A stretch of DNA of 64,000 nucleotides, taken from Carettochelys insculpta (Eukaryota > Chordata > Testudines > Carettochelyidae). Of this stretch, positions 43,961 through 57,229 are shown in pieces; position 1 is the stretch's first letter, and every line of letters starts with the position of its first letter. Position numbers and translations under genes: made by a program. A model generated the notes under the pieces. That model was given only the letters and a program-made list of their open reading frames with translations. It had not been told where the DNA came from and did no database searches. Location of the stretch: assembly GCF_033958435.1 (NCBI RefSeq), contig NC_134160.1, positions 15,487,001 to 15,551,000 on the forward strand. The letters run 5' to 3'.

Positions 43961-44393
43961 CAGGAAAAGCTTGGTTATCCAACACTCCATGTTATCTGAC
44001 AGTGGTTGCCTGCCCAAGCCATCTGGGGCTTCTTGCCCGGGGACAGCTCGGGGGGGGATGGCTGCTCCCGCAGGTGACACAGGCTGCCCAGCCAGGAAGC
44101 CAGCCCAGGGAGATGGCACTGGGGTAGCCAGCACCCCACCTGGCTGGCTGGGGCTCAGCACCCCAGGGCCAGCTGTAGCCGTGGCCCCAGGACTACCTGG
44201 GTCTCAGCCAGTATCCTGCAGCCTCCCCCAAGGAGCTGGGCACCAGCATTTCATAAGGGGCCCAAGCAGGTCCCCCCCTCCAGCCTCTCACTCTCTGACA
44301 GCGCCCACCACCCCACCCAATTATCCTAGACTTTCAAGTATCCGACTAGCGGTTGGCTCCTGATTATGTCGGATAACCAGGTTTTAACTTCAG
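43961..44393. mobile_element. Tigger/pogo-like nonautonomous DNA transposon
   Basis: The left end (CAGGAAAAGCTTGGTTATCC, then AACACT) and the reverse complement of the right end (CTGAAGTTAAAACCTGGTTA, then TCCGACAT) are inverted repeats with one small gap, flanked by TA on both sides. GGTTATCCGACA is the usual end of Tigger-type elements. The 433 bp interior is GC-rich and has no transposase. Confidence 0.75.
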
Positions 44394-44796
44394 TAAAACA
44401 TTTTACTTAGCACTTTCTTGGCTGGAAAACTTTACTCAATACCTGTTTTAAAGGCCTCAACAGCATTTTGATGTTAGGTGTCACATAGGACAAGCATGTG
44501 CATAACCACACAATGCCAATTACACAATTGTCACTGTGAAATGTCACCTCCCATTCAGGATTTCTGTTCTTAACCTTAACTGAAAAACAGAATCCATACT
44601 GAATGTTACGTATTTCAAGCCTCTAATTTAGATATTCATCTACAGAGACAAGTCTTTCCAAACAAATACAAATTCTACTATGAGTTTTATAAAACCCTTA
44701 CATATCACACAGACAATCAATTTTATTTTTTTCCAGAAAAGCTCAAAATGTGCTAACAGATCACATAAAGCCTACTAACAGTGACAAAACATTTTA

Positions 44797-44982
<186 letters not shown>

Positions 44983-46116
44983 CTAGAACTGAAGCCCTAT
45001 TCAGCTACTCATCCTGGCTATAACCAAACAGGATAAACAGGCTTGAGCTGCTCTGATTTAAGAGTACGGAAGGCTGGCAGCTACTTTCAGAAGACAAATT
45101 ATGCATTTTTCACATGTAGTTCCTGGCATACAGCAAAGAGTAAGTTTATTGGATCTTATAGAGACAATCAAATGTAAAATTTGTAGCAGAGTTATCATGC
45201 ATATTTATATGGACTTTGACTCCATAAGATGTAACATCCTTTAACGAGCTTGGAAAATAGTCAACAAGAAAAGACAATGAGAAAATAAAGAGCAATTACC
45301 AATTAATTATATTGGTGGATATTAATACACACTCAAACTAAGTTTTCACTCAAAATTAATTTGAGCCTTTTTTATCATAGGAGCTTAAAGCTCTTTAGAG
45401 ACATAAAAGCATTTTCATAAAAATTCTCTTAAACCTAATTAATTAGGCAAATGGATGACAAGGATCTATAGCAAAACTGTAACAAATCTGCAGATTAACA
45501 TGCAAGGTACACAAGAAACAGTGTCTTCATAATTTGCTATAGCACTTTATAACTAAATTAAATTCAATTAGGAAGATCTACAATTTAACTACTTGACACT
45601 GAGAAATTTTTAATGGGTAAGCCCTGGTCAGTGGGTTCATGGTAACATGTTTAAACTTCTAAATCTCACCCAGAATAGCCTGAAACTCCAACTTGTGGCA
45701 AAGTTAATTCAAAACTAACTCACAGTAATACATAAATATGAACGTAAATTTCTGTAGTCTGTACTAAAATGTTTACCTTCCTTCATTCTACTGTCCCAGT
45801 TACCCCAATTAATGTCTGGTTCAGAGTAACATACCTGGAAAACTTTCATAACTGAACATTATTCTCATAGAGGGCAAATGTCATCACCAGGAAGGAGGAA
45901 TTTTTTAAAGCTTTACAAATTATAGCAAGATATTACTAGAATTTTGCAAAAGTAATCTTCAAATATGGCCTGCTTCTGAAATCTGTATGTCAATTTTCCG
46001 TAATTCAGAACACACTTTAAAAACCGCTCAAGACTTACTACCATCGGCAATTCTGAAGACATCTTTAAGCAGGTAACAGCAACCATCAGCAGGAATCTAA
46101 TAAAGCCAGGGCATTA

Positions 46117-47427
<1,311 letters not shown>

Positions 47428-47700
47428 ATGGCTCGTCTACACTTCACATATTGCAGCTACGTCACTGCAGCACTTTAGTATAGAAATTACGCACACTGAT
47501 GGTCAGGATTCACTCACTGATATATTTAATCCCACCTACTTGAATGGCAGTAGCTAGGTTGACAGAACAATTCTAGATCTAGAAATGCCTATGATGGAGA
47601 TTAGGTCAGCTTAACTACACCACTTGGGCATGTCCACTTTTCATACCCCTGAGCAATGTAGCTGGGTGAACCTAACTTTTTAGTGTAGGCTAAGCTTCAG
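47428..47700. mobile_element. Decayed MITE-like repeat
   Basis: It begins ATATGGCTCGTCTACACTTC and ends TTTAGTGTAGGCTAAGC, a faint inverted match to the GGCTATGTCTACAC-type ends of the MITEs at 2865, 39905 and 56840. The interior (GGTTGACAGAACAATTC, CCTAATCTCC on the reverse strand) has the look of the same group. No clear target duplication is left. Confidence 0.4.
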
Positions 47701-49242
47701 ATAGTGAGTCCTAGCTTCTTCATAAAATATTAAATCAGGGTGGATTGACAAAAATAATCCAGCTGGATTCAGGCAGATGGATATAGTTACCTATAGCACA
47801 AAACTCAAAACTATTAAAATGTGTATTGTTGATAGAAATCTTCACAGAGAAGGGCTTTCAACTCTTTTTCTCCTTGCTCAGTAAACTGCAAATAGGAATA
47901 TGAGAAAAATAGCCTAAGGGATAGTCGTCTTCTGCCACTTTCTGTAAGTCCTTTTGTAAGTCCAAACTAAGGAACAGCATGCATATTTAATACAATATTT
48001 TCAGATCCAAAGAAGAAGAGCTAGTCTGAATACAAGTTTCAGCTTTTGTCAACCCCCATGCCAAAATATAGTTACACCTTGTTTAAGTACATCTGTGTGC
48101 CATGGAAGCTCATAAATGCACCAGTAAGATTCCTATGTCTAGACCATTCTGAAGCAACTCCAGTGTGTTGGCTATAGAGAAGTAAATCAAATTCATGGTT
48201 TATCCATTACACAGTAAAACTGGTTCTTCAAAGCCTATAATCATGGGTAGAGGTGGAACACATACCTTTACTCAAAAGACGTTTCTTCCAAGATGCATCC
48301 TTTCAACAGTGATGATCTAAGCCTGAAGAGAACAGGATCTTCATAACAAGTAGGGTCTTTTTGTCAATAAGTCACCTGTGGTTGGCAGGTGAATCATATT
48401 TCTATTGACAGGCATGGGTTCAAGGCAGCAAGGACTTCTTGCCCAATCTGAGATTGAGAAATGTGTGGGAATGAAGGATCCCAAGGATCAGCTAATTCTA
48501 TGCAGCACCTTCCTGATGGACCAGTGTGGAAAAATGTATGACACCGTGCTGGTGTATCTTCTTACAGAACAAATATCCATGATTCTGCTGTCTACCTTCC
48601 TGTTGTCTCTTTCACCTAAAACAAGTTGATCCAATAAAAGGTATTACCCCGCATGCCTTCCTGTGGCACCTTAAACTACAACATATCCACCCACTCACTG
48701 ATTTCTCAATTTTCCAATCTCCTGTGACTATTTGGGATCAATTTATTCAGTCCACTATGTTTCATTCTGGCTACGTGAATGGAAAGTGGGGAGGGACACA
48801 ACTACCACCACCACCTAGCCTGTTCTTACAATCAACAGTCAGTTTCTCTTGGCCATATATTTCTCTTTCTGATCAATACTTAGGTATCTGGTTCCCAAAA
48901 CCAGCACAATCTCAAAATGGATGTCTTTGCCATCCATTATAACTTGACCCAGAAGTCATCCACATAGAGGTGAATGACGGTTACTGACATGATTATTCAT
49001 GCTGGAATGGCTTCAAGATGATGCATAACAGGTTGAATGATAATATGTGATACTGAAAACTGTTTCAGGGCTGTGCAATGCAGGGGACATGGATACAAGT
49101 GCAAGAGCAGTATATATGAACATAAGTATCAACAGATGCCATAAGTTTGCATTGCATATGAGAAGGCACTTCAGAAAGTTCATTTTAAAACTTCCCCAAT
49201 GAAACTAACTTACTTAGGTTCATACAAATAAGACTACCTATG
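47701..49242. other. Intronic DNA with a diverged SINE tail near 48620
   Basis: Positions 48620-48660 (GTTGATCCAATAAAAGGTAT and following) match the SINE tail at 15600. The rest has no recognised feature. Confidence 0.5.
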
Positions 49243-49375
49243 GGGGCTAGGGGAACACACATCTCAAAGAACCACCGTTATTGCACAAGGTGAGTAACTT
49301 CTTCTTTGAGTCTTGTCCCCATGGGTTCTCCACTCTGGGTGACTATAAAGCAATAGTCAAGGTTCAGAGGTGCAT

Positions 49376-49690
49376 TTAAAGCTCAGTAACTACTACAGTA
49401 GATAACACTGCTTGACCCACTTGGATGGAGGAAGCAATGGAATATAAGAGAATGTAGTGTTGGGCAAATGTGTTACTGGAAGACCACATGGCTTCCTTAC
49501 AGATATCCATAAGGGGTACGTTCTTGAGAAAGGCGGCAGTAGGGAACACATCCTGGGTTGAGTGGGCGGTGACAACTCCCAGCAGCTCCCTAAGGTGAAT
49601 CACATAAGTGTGAAAAGAGGTGGAGATCCACTTGGTGGTGCAGTAGTGATGACACTTCCTGTAGACCTGGGTCACAAATAGGCCTATGTA
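49376..49690 (-). pseudogene. D3 tyrosine recombinase, C-terminal third only
   Basis: A 99-residue frame at 49376-49675 matches the end of the YR of B. The HxxR box is HSTQ, with the catalytic Arg replaced by Gln, and the nucleophile region reads SSNTFAQHY with the Tyr kept. The N-terminal domain and box I are missing: the sequence passes from KWIS straight into RNase H. Confidence 0.78.
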
Positions 49691-51130
49691 TGGTTGGCCT
49701 CAGAGTTGGAACATGTGGTTGAGGGCTGCCGTATTGATCTCCCACTTGTGGTGGCTGCTGAACGAGTGATTGAGAACATCTGCCATCACGTTCGGCACTC
49801 CAGGGAGATATGTAGCAACAGGGGTGACATGATGCCAAATGCACCAAGTCCACAGCTGTATGGCTTCTGTATTCAGGGATAGGGATCAGACCCCACCCTG
49901 AAGACTGATTTAATACATAATGGTAGTATTGTCCTTAAGGATGTTGACAGAAGTGTGTGCCAGGTACCTTTAGAAATGCTTGCAAGCATAATGAACCACT
50001 CAGAACTCTAGTAGGTTGACGTGAAGTGCTTGCTCATTGAAGGACCACATGCCCAGCACTGTGTGAGAACTCAATGGGCCTCACAACCCAGAAGGGAGGC
50101 ATCCATAGCAAGGGTGACTGATGGTGGAGTCTGGTGGAAATGCACCCCGGCAAGGATGTTGCCCAGCTATGTCCACCACTGGAGCAAGGCCAGAATGCAT
50201 GCCGGGGTGGTCACAGTTTTGGAGAGTGGGACCCTGGCCAGGGTATAGCAGATGGCCAGCCATGACTGAAGGCAGTGCATACAAAGCCTGGACAATTTGA
50301 CCACATATGTGTTACTGGGCACATGCCCCAGCAGCTTAAGGCAGGCACCCACAGTGGTGGTGGGCAAGACAGATATACCACCAAGATGAGGTCACGCACA
50401 GCCTGGAACCTTTGGATGGTCAGTGCGATTCTGATGGTGATGGTGTTTATCTGAGCTCCTATGAACTCTAGAGACTGTGTGGGTTGAAGCTTAGACTTCT
50501 TGTTGTTTATGTGGAAGCCAAGACTCAACAAGAGGTCCATGTGATCTGCACCACGCACAAGGCCTCTGTGAACGACAGTCCTTTAGAAGGCAATCATCCA
50601 GGCAGGGGAATATGACAACACCATGCTGATGTGGATGGGCAGCCTCCACAGCCAGAGTCCTAGAGAACATTTGGGTCATGATGGAGAGGCCAAATGGAAG
50701 GACCCGATACTGATAATGGTGGGGCCCCGCTGTGAACTAGAGGAAGAGTCTGTGCACTGGATGGATGATGATGTGGAATTAGGCATCTTGTAGGTCAAGA
50801 GCTGAGAGCCAGGATAACGGTTGTGAGAGGTACCATTTTGAAGCGTTGGCAGAGGACATATTTGTTGAACCTCCTAAGTCTGAGGATAGGTCTCCATCCT
50901 CCAGTCTTCTTTTGAGTTAGGAACTATGTGGAATAAAACTCCCTGCCCTGAAACTCCATGGGAACCGGTTTGACGGCTCCCAAACAGAGGACGTGCCGAA
51001 CCTCTGTGGTGATGAGATGCTTGTGAGAGGGGGCCCTGAAGAGGGAAGGGGTGGGATGGTCAATAAGGGGGACAGCAGTGAATGGGATGGCATACCCCTT
51101 ACCAACTTGTCCAAGGTAATGGAGGCGCTG
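49690..51130 (-). pseudogene. D3 RNase H and reverse transcriptase remnant
   Basis: Pieces in order match RNase H (49690-50300) and RT. The catalytic RT box reads PCLDDCLLKD, with Cys in place of the Tyr. The stretch 50167-50558 (KLQPTQSLEFIGAQINTITI) matches SKIDPTQDIEFIGAGINSIT of B, and 50491-50679 matches VFTKTLAVVSAYLHRQGVFI. Frameshifts and stops are frequent. Confidence 0.78.
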
Positions 51131-53562
51131 ATGAAATGAGTAACTCGCAGACTGAGTATTGGTTAGTCCAGAAAGACGTCTCAGACTCTCCACCACACCC
51201 TCAAAACTGTTGTCTGGGTGGTTGAGGGCGAGATGCTGAGGACTGCTGCTGGGGCTATTTATTGGGTTGTTGCCGCTGAAATCTGTGCCATTGGCAGGGC
51301 TCAAAACATTGGTGCTGGAAACAGTGAGTAGAGAACCAACCTGACCGGAGGCGTATACATGCTCTGCATATGAAGTGTGGTGTGCCAATCCTTCATAGAA
51401 TGAAGGACCTCATCAGTTTTTTCAGCAAATGGGTGCTGCCTATAAAAGCAGAGGTCCTCCACATTTTGATGTAGGTCCTTATCACCACAGCATAGGCCAT
51501 GACCTAAGCTCCTCTGTCTGCAATATCCATTGCAGACTGTAGCGCCATGCAAGTGATGATATGCCCCTAGCGGGTAACACTGAGGGCCAGGTGTTGTTGT
51601 TCTGGCAGTGCTGGGACCAACTCTTGAGTTTCAAGCAGTTTAGGTGGTCATAATCGGCCAGCATGGCCACTTAGTTGGCTGCCTACACCAATAGCATGCC
51701 AGATTAATAAACTTTACAACCCATAATATCCCATTCTTTGCTTGACTTTTCCTGAGGGGGGGTGGTGGTGGTGTGTAGAATGGAAAGATCTGGTTTTGTT
51801 TCTAACAGCATTCACCATGAGTGAGTTTGACTGTGGGTGGGTAAATAGAAACTCTGAATCCTTGGAAGCCACAAAGTATCTTTTGTCAGCCCTCTTATTT
51901 GGGGGTGGGGGCGGGGGGGGAGCGGTGGAATGGAAGCTGGTGTTTGCCAAATAACATTGGTGGCTTCCATGATGGCCTCGTCCATCAGCATTTCCACTCT
52001 AGAGGAAGAAGGTGGCTGCAGGATGCAAAGGAGCCTGTATTGTTTGACCAGCACCTTTTCCTATGCCAGGGCCACCCATCAGAAGGAGATCATGGAAGGC
52101 TTTGGCATCAACAGTGGGTGGAGATGACACCGAGAGCACCACATCATCTGGCAAGGACAAGGAGAGGTGCAGAGGGGATTCCTGTTAACCCTCCGACAAG
52201 GAATCCTCAGTGCTGGAACATTGGGACAGCACATACGGTGCCAAAGTAAAAGGCTGTGGTGAGGGAGAATGATTCCCAGATGCCATGGACAGTGGCAATG
52301 GAACATGAAAGCGGGGTGTCCACAACTGCCATGATGACCACTGCAGTGCCAAGTTGTGGTGATGGGAATAATGGCGTGCAAACCATGGTGGAAGCAGTTG
52401 TGGGTGTGCCATAGTAGCATAGTACATGGGGCTGGAGTTTTGGGAGGAAAAAGGGGCATTGGAACCACCCTTTCCTAGGGCAAGAGGTGGTCTTCTTCCT
52501 GATGTACATGAAAACCCTGATCTTTCGGACAGGAGTGGGGAGGTGGATGGTACTGGGGAGGCCCAGTGAGGCGAGCTGAGCAGTGCCAGACTCAGTACTG
52601 GGTAAGCTTTTGGTGACGAGTTGGTTAGTCACTGCTTCAACATCATGCCACAGTGGGGAGCAGGAGGGTCCTGAGGTGCAGCATCTCAGTGTCACTACCA
52701 ACACTGCACAGGAGTGCGGTGATTTGTCAGCCCTGATTTTATGTGGTGCTGTGTTCTATGACTGCTGTGAGTGGTGCAGTGATTTAGAATGTAACAGCAA
52801 CGAAGGGTCCCGTGGCACCTTATAGACTAACAGAAAAGTTTTGAGCATGAGCTTTCGTGAGCACAGACTCACTTCATCAGTCTGTGCTCACAAAAGCTCA
52901 TGCTCAAAACTTTTCTGTTAGTCTATAAGGTGCCACAGGACCCTTCGTTGCTGCTACAGATCCAGACTAACACGGCTACCCCTCTGATACTTGATTTAGA
53001 ATGGTGCTTCTTAAACTCCGCGTCCAGCATGCAGGGTGGGGTCTTGTTCTTCAAAGACCTTTTGTGCCCTGGGGTCAAGGCAGCCAAAGTCAGTGGTGCC
53101 AACAGTGTCAGGGGTGCAAGTGCTTATGGATGGTTCCGAAAGCACTCTTTGGTGGTGCCAAACAAGGACGGTGCTGGGGAGGCCACAGCCAGCATTTCTG
53201 CTGACTCAGCCCTTAAAGATGGCACCAGAGGCCAGGAATGTGCTGAAGATGGGTCCGTCACCACAGGATGGGTCCTCATGGAGGCAGAGGGATGTTTAGA
53301 GTCCGTAATCTTGGTCTCCCATGCTGAGTCTTTAGCAGGTGGCTGCTCCAGGGCTGCTGGTTGAAAAATGTACCTATACAAAAGGTCCCTCCAGACTGTT
53401 GGCTCAGTCCTTTGTAGCCCTCGCCACAAACCTGGAACAGTGAGTGCGGGATGGACTCCGACAGTCCTCACCCAGAAATTTACTGCAGGATGCATGGCCA
53501 CTGGAGACCAGCATGGCTTCCCTGCATGCTGTGCACTGCTTAGAGCCTGGGGAATTCAGCAT
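51130..53562 (-). pseudogene. D3 gag remnant, interrupted by a SINE-like repeat
   Basis: The C-terminal part is at 51130-51560 (FAEKTDEVLHSMKDWHTTLH matches FAESTDSVLHSSKDSRATLR). The middle is at 51714-52060 (IWQTPASIPPLPPR, KRADKRYFVASKDSEFLFTH, PQSNSLMV). The N-terminal start codon lies at 53560-53562, matching the MPGSPGF start of D1. The repeat at 52792-52991 splits the variable Ser/Pro-rich part. A GGTGG-rich run at 51755-51930 lies within it. Confidence 0.75.
52792..52991. mobile_element. Palindromic SINE-like retroelement with 12 bp target duplication
   Basis: The left arm (52792-52880: AACAGCAACGAAGGGTCCCG, CACCTTATAGACTAACAGAA, AAGTTTTGAGCATGAGCTTT) is the near-perfect reverse complement of the right arm (52882-52958). 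The right arm is followed by CAGATCCAGACTAACACGGC and TACCCCTCTGATAC. TGATTTAGAATG occurs at 52780-52791 and again at 52992-53003, a perfect 12 bp target duplication. The whole inverted structure was therefore inserted as one unit by target-primed reverse transcription, into the gag gene of D3. Confidence 0.88.
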
Positions 53563-53905
53563 GGCGGTAACACAGCAAAAATTCTAACGCTACTAAAAAA
53601 CCTCTCTCCTTTTTTGAACTAACTTTTGAAACTCTAACAGGGAGAGTAATTTGGATAGGAAGGCTAACTAATAACTATCTATCAAATTTGAGTGTTGTTC
53701 AGACAGGTTGAAGCTTCGTTTACAGCCAAGGATGCTAGACAAGGAACTGAGGAGTGCTGTGCTGTGCACACACCAGATAGCACAAGGAGGCGCTACTGCA
53801 CACGTGCAGCTCAGGAAACCATGGTTACAAAAGAATATCTGAGTGCCAGCGCAAGGACACACCGACACCTAGAGCGGAGCTCCCGCGGGGACAGTATTCA
53901 AAGAA

Positions 53906-56836
53906 TGTTAATTTACAATGAGGTACAGTCTTCATGTTCCACTGATCAGTTATGTTGACCATTCCAGTTTGCTTACAGCTAGGGGACAGAATAATACCTA
54001 TTAGTCACTGGCAGCAGGGGAGTGTGCTACCTCCAAAATTTCCTTAGTTATTTTCTACCACCAACGGCTGCAAATAATTTCACACGTGGTATGGAGTTTT
54101 CCACTCAGACAACTTCTACTTTATTTCAAGGGGTTTTCAAGGAAAATTCCTAATTTAATCCAAAGAATGAGTTCCAGCGCTAGCTAGAACAGAAACAATT
54201 AAAACTTCAGAGCATGGACAACAGACCTGTCCTGGTTGCAAAAGTCAATGAATTAAAAGCAGGAAGAACATAATTGACACTATTGGAGTGTTTGCCTTCT
54301 TGTGGTACACAGCAGCTTCTGCTCTCTCTGCAAACTGCCCATCGAGCAGGTGATTAACACCAACATGTACACGGCAGAAATCAGATTAAAAGAGTGCCTC
54401 CAATATTCAGAAATCTCTCTCTCATCATAAGTCAACTGGATGGGCTGGTGATTAAACTGTTTTCATCTGTAAACAGCAAATAAAGATCCCTTCAGACCCT
54501 GCACATGTCAGGATGAACGAGGTCAGGTGAACAGCCTTTTATAAATCTGGGCAAGGTGCCTCATATTTTCCCACCTTTTCCATTGCTTCCCAGGACAATA
54601 TAAAGGACAGAGGGAGGGAGGGAGCAGCAGTATTACTATTTAGACCTTTCTGGTTTAAGAGTCTCTGCTCTCAGGCAGGATGACCCTTGGATGTCTCTCA
54701 CAGAGGTCTGTGATTGTTAAACCAATCCTCCATCCAGGACCAGACAAGTTTAAAATGAATACTTGGACAAAATGAGTTTTGCTGTCATGGACCACAAAAG
54801 AGAAGTCAACGAAGAGCTTGTTTCACTGGTTCATGAAAGTCCATACTGTATCTACCAGGACGAAACACTGAAACAACCTTGATTTTCTTCAGGAAGGTTT
54901 CTCTGTAAGTGGAGAAGAGCATCCTAGCATAAAGGTCAAATCTCCGTAGTATGTTCACAGAATATCCTAGAAAAGGAAGTTTTTACAAATCTAACATTAA
55001 ATTCTATGTTAGTGCACTGATTTTATTCCAACTCCACAAGGTCAGAACTCCTGCAAGAGGCACTGATTTCCTATCCACTAGAGTAGCCTTCCAAAAACTA
55101 CGACTATCTCCAATCACAGGAATGTCTCCCATGTGATCCAGAATTATACATTTAATTCAGACAGATATTCCCCATACCTTAAGTAATCTCAAGAAATACC
55201 CCCTCTCTAGTTAAGTATCCTAATTCAATCCTTAGCGACACTGAAATCACAAGGCAGAAAAGTCATGCCTCCTGCATGGAGGCTGGCAAGATCGCCTCAC
55301 GGCTATCAATATTTAAAGTTTGCCAGGGATCTGGAATTTGTGATCATTAGGCAGAATCTACCACTCTCTGGAAAGCGTGTTTTTTTCTTCAAAGAACATT
55401 TAATATGGTCTGTAATATAAGAATGAAGATTTTAATTATACTGGCTGTGGATATGCTCAACTGGAAGAAACTGCATGAGGCCGTGTCAGACAGGACTACT
55501 GATGCTATAACCAAACCGAAAGCACGTGGAAATTGCATGGTACTGTTTCTGTGGACCATATTAATCAAAGAGAAGATATTTTCAGGCAGATATGGATAAA
55601 TATTTCTACCGTCACTATGTGTGAACATTATGGAAGCCTAAGTGGTTAGGAGACAGAAGCAGCAAATATCACTTTAGGCATCAGGTGTACTGGCAGTCTT
55701 CCTACATGAGGAGTTCAACAAGATTTCTTAGAAGAGGAATCCAAGAGAAGGCAGAGATGGTACCAAGTACCTGAGAAAATCCCACTGCCGAAGCTGGAAG
55801 AAATGTGCATGACTGGCTTGAGGCCTTGAAGCACCTGGCACTCTGGAGAGCTGTGCCTAAAGAAAGCAGACTAAGGCTCTTTGGCAGCCTGTGGTGAAGA
55901 CAACATGAGGAGAAGTCTTTTTTTTTTTTTGGTGGGGGGGTGAAATCTCTTCTGCATAGGCCACAGGCCCTTAACTCCACTCCTTGTGGATATCTGGAGG
56001 AAGGATGTTTCTATCCTAACTGAAGTTTGTGGTGTAGAGGCTGCTACACGCTGCTGTCTGTGACTAGAAATTCCCATAGGGATCCAAGGCCTGCTCCATT
56101 CTTTTCTTTATTAAGGTCTTTCTTGGCCAGCTGATTCTCTACTTGTATGATTAAAAACAACTGTGCTCTGGGAGCCAGCAAAGCCCATATACTCAGTAGA
56201 TATGTGTAAGACTCAGTGCATGTCTCCATCTATTGGCAGTGAAGAACTATACTCCAGACACCTTAACTGAAACAGAAGATCAAAGAGAAAACCCAAAACG
56301 AAAGGGTTACTGCTGCCAAGTTTTCATTTTAATTTAAAGACTACTCGATCTACTCCTTTGGTTCCCAAATTGATATTAATTTGTGTCTCCTTCACCCAAA
56401 AGTACATTTTCACCTTTTCAATTATATAGTGAGGCTCTAAGGAACAGTGTTTCACTTATAAAAATAGCTAAGTGCACAATAATTTAGCATATGGTAAATC
56501 ACATTCATATGCCAGGATACAGCTCTAGGTGAAGACATGTCTGAACTAGGAATGTGAACCAATTGGGGGAGAAGGGAGAATGTGCACTGGGGAGTTGGAG
56601 CACCTTCAAGTGCAGTGCACCATGGAACAGGGCTGTGCCCCACAGCCCACCATCCCCCAGGCTGCCATGGACTACTCCTACACAGGCAACTCTTACTCTG
56701 GCCTTGCTGGATCACCCACACCTGTGACTGTCCCACAGGGTGAGGCTTACCAATGCATCATTAAAACTGTAACATCCCTAGTCTGAACAGGGTTTGGCAA
56801 TATGTCTGAGATATTGTTTTTCAAGTGCTAAAACTC
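53906..56836. other. Non-coding stretch, no gene recognised
   Basis: No repeat ends or exon-like segments were recognised. A short GGGA run lies near 54612 and an AT-rich tract with a T-run near 55918. Short open frames have no domain. Confidence 0.5.
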
Positions 56837-56871
56837 TTAGGCTATGTCTACACAATAGCAATCCGTTGACA

Positions 56872-57020
56872 GAAAGAGAAGTTACTCACCGTAGTAACGA
56901 TGGTTCTTCGAGATGTGTCCCCGTGGGTGCTCCACGATAGGTGTCAGGCTCGCCCCGGCGCTGCAGATCAGATCTTTCCAGCAGCTTCTGCCGGCCCGCG
57001 CATGCGTCGGCGCGCGGCGC
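56872..57020. repeat. Left inverted terminal repeat of C
   Basis: From GTGTCCCCGTGGGTGCTCCA to CTCCCTTGCGCGCTCCC it is inverted relative to 62750-62882. It is shorter than in A: the sequence runs from GCGCGCTCCC directly into AGAGATCCGAAGCGG, without the CACGTGCGCGATCCGG part. Confidence 0.85.
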
Positions 57021-57065
57021 TCCCTTGCGCGCTCCCAGAGATCCGAAGCGGGGAGGATGGGCGGG

Positions 57066-57166
57066 TGGTGGAGCACCCAAGGGGACACATCTCGAAGAAC
57101 CATCATTACTACAGTGAGTAAGTTCTCTTTCTTCCTTGAGTGTCCCCGTGGGTGCTCCACGATAGG
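57066..57166. repeat. Internal complementary region of C
   Basis: The complement of the left tip (CGAAGAACCATCATTACTAC, AGTGAGTAAG) is joined to the complement of the right tip (CTTTCTTCCTTGAGTGTCCC, GTGGGTGCTCCACGATAGG). The two complements share one GAA at their joint. Confidence 0.9.
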
Positions 57167-57229
57167 TGACTACCCAGCAGTAACCCAAGAAAGGAGGTGG
57201 GTAATCGGGTTATGTGTAGCTTGCCCCCG

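Larger units (their letters stand above)
49243..53905 (-). mobile_element. Old DIRS copy D3, truncated at its ICR
   Basis: A degenerate DIRS element related to D1. It begins with an ICR (49244-49341: CAAAGAACCACCGTTATTGC, GGTGAGTAACTTCTTCTTTG), so the left terminal repeat is missing. It then holds a YR C-terminus, RNase H, RT and gag, and ends in a right tip (GACACCTAGAGCGGAGCTCC to ATTCAAAGAA). A palindromic SINE-like repeat is inserted in gag at 52792. The element lies upstream of the first recognised PUM1 exon, on the same strand. Confidence 0.8.

Noticed and set aside
54951..56229. Short frames that might be upstream PUM1 exons
   Set aside because: None shows PUM1-like sequence or splice sites in the right phase.
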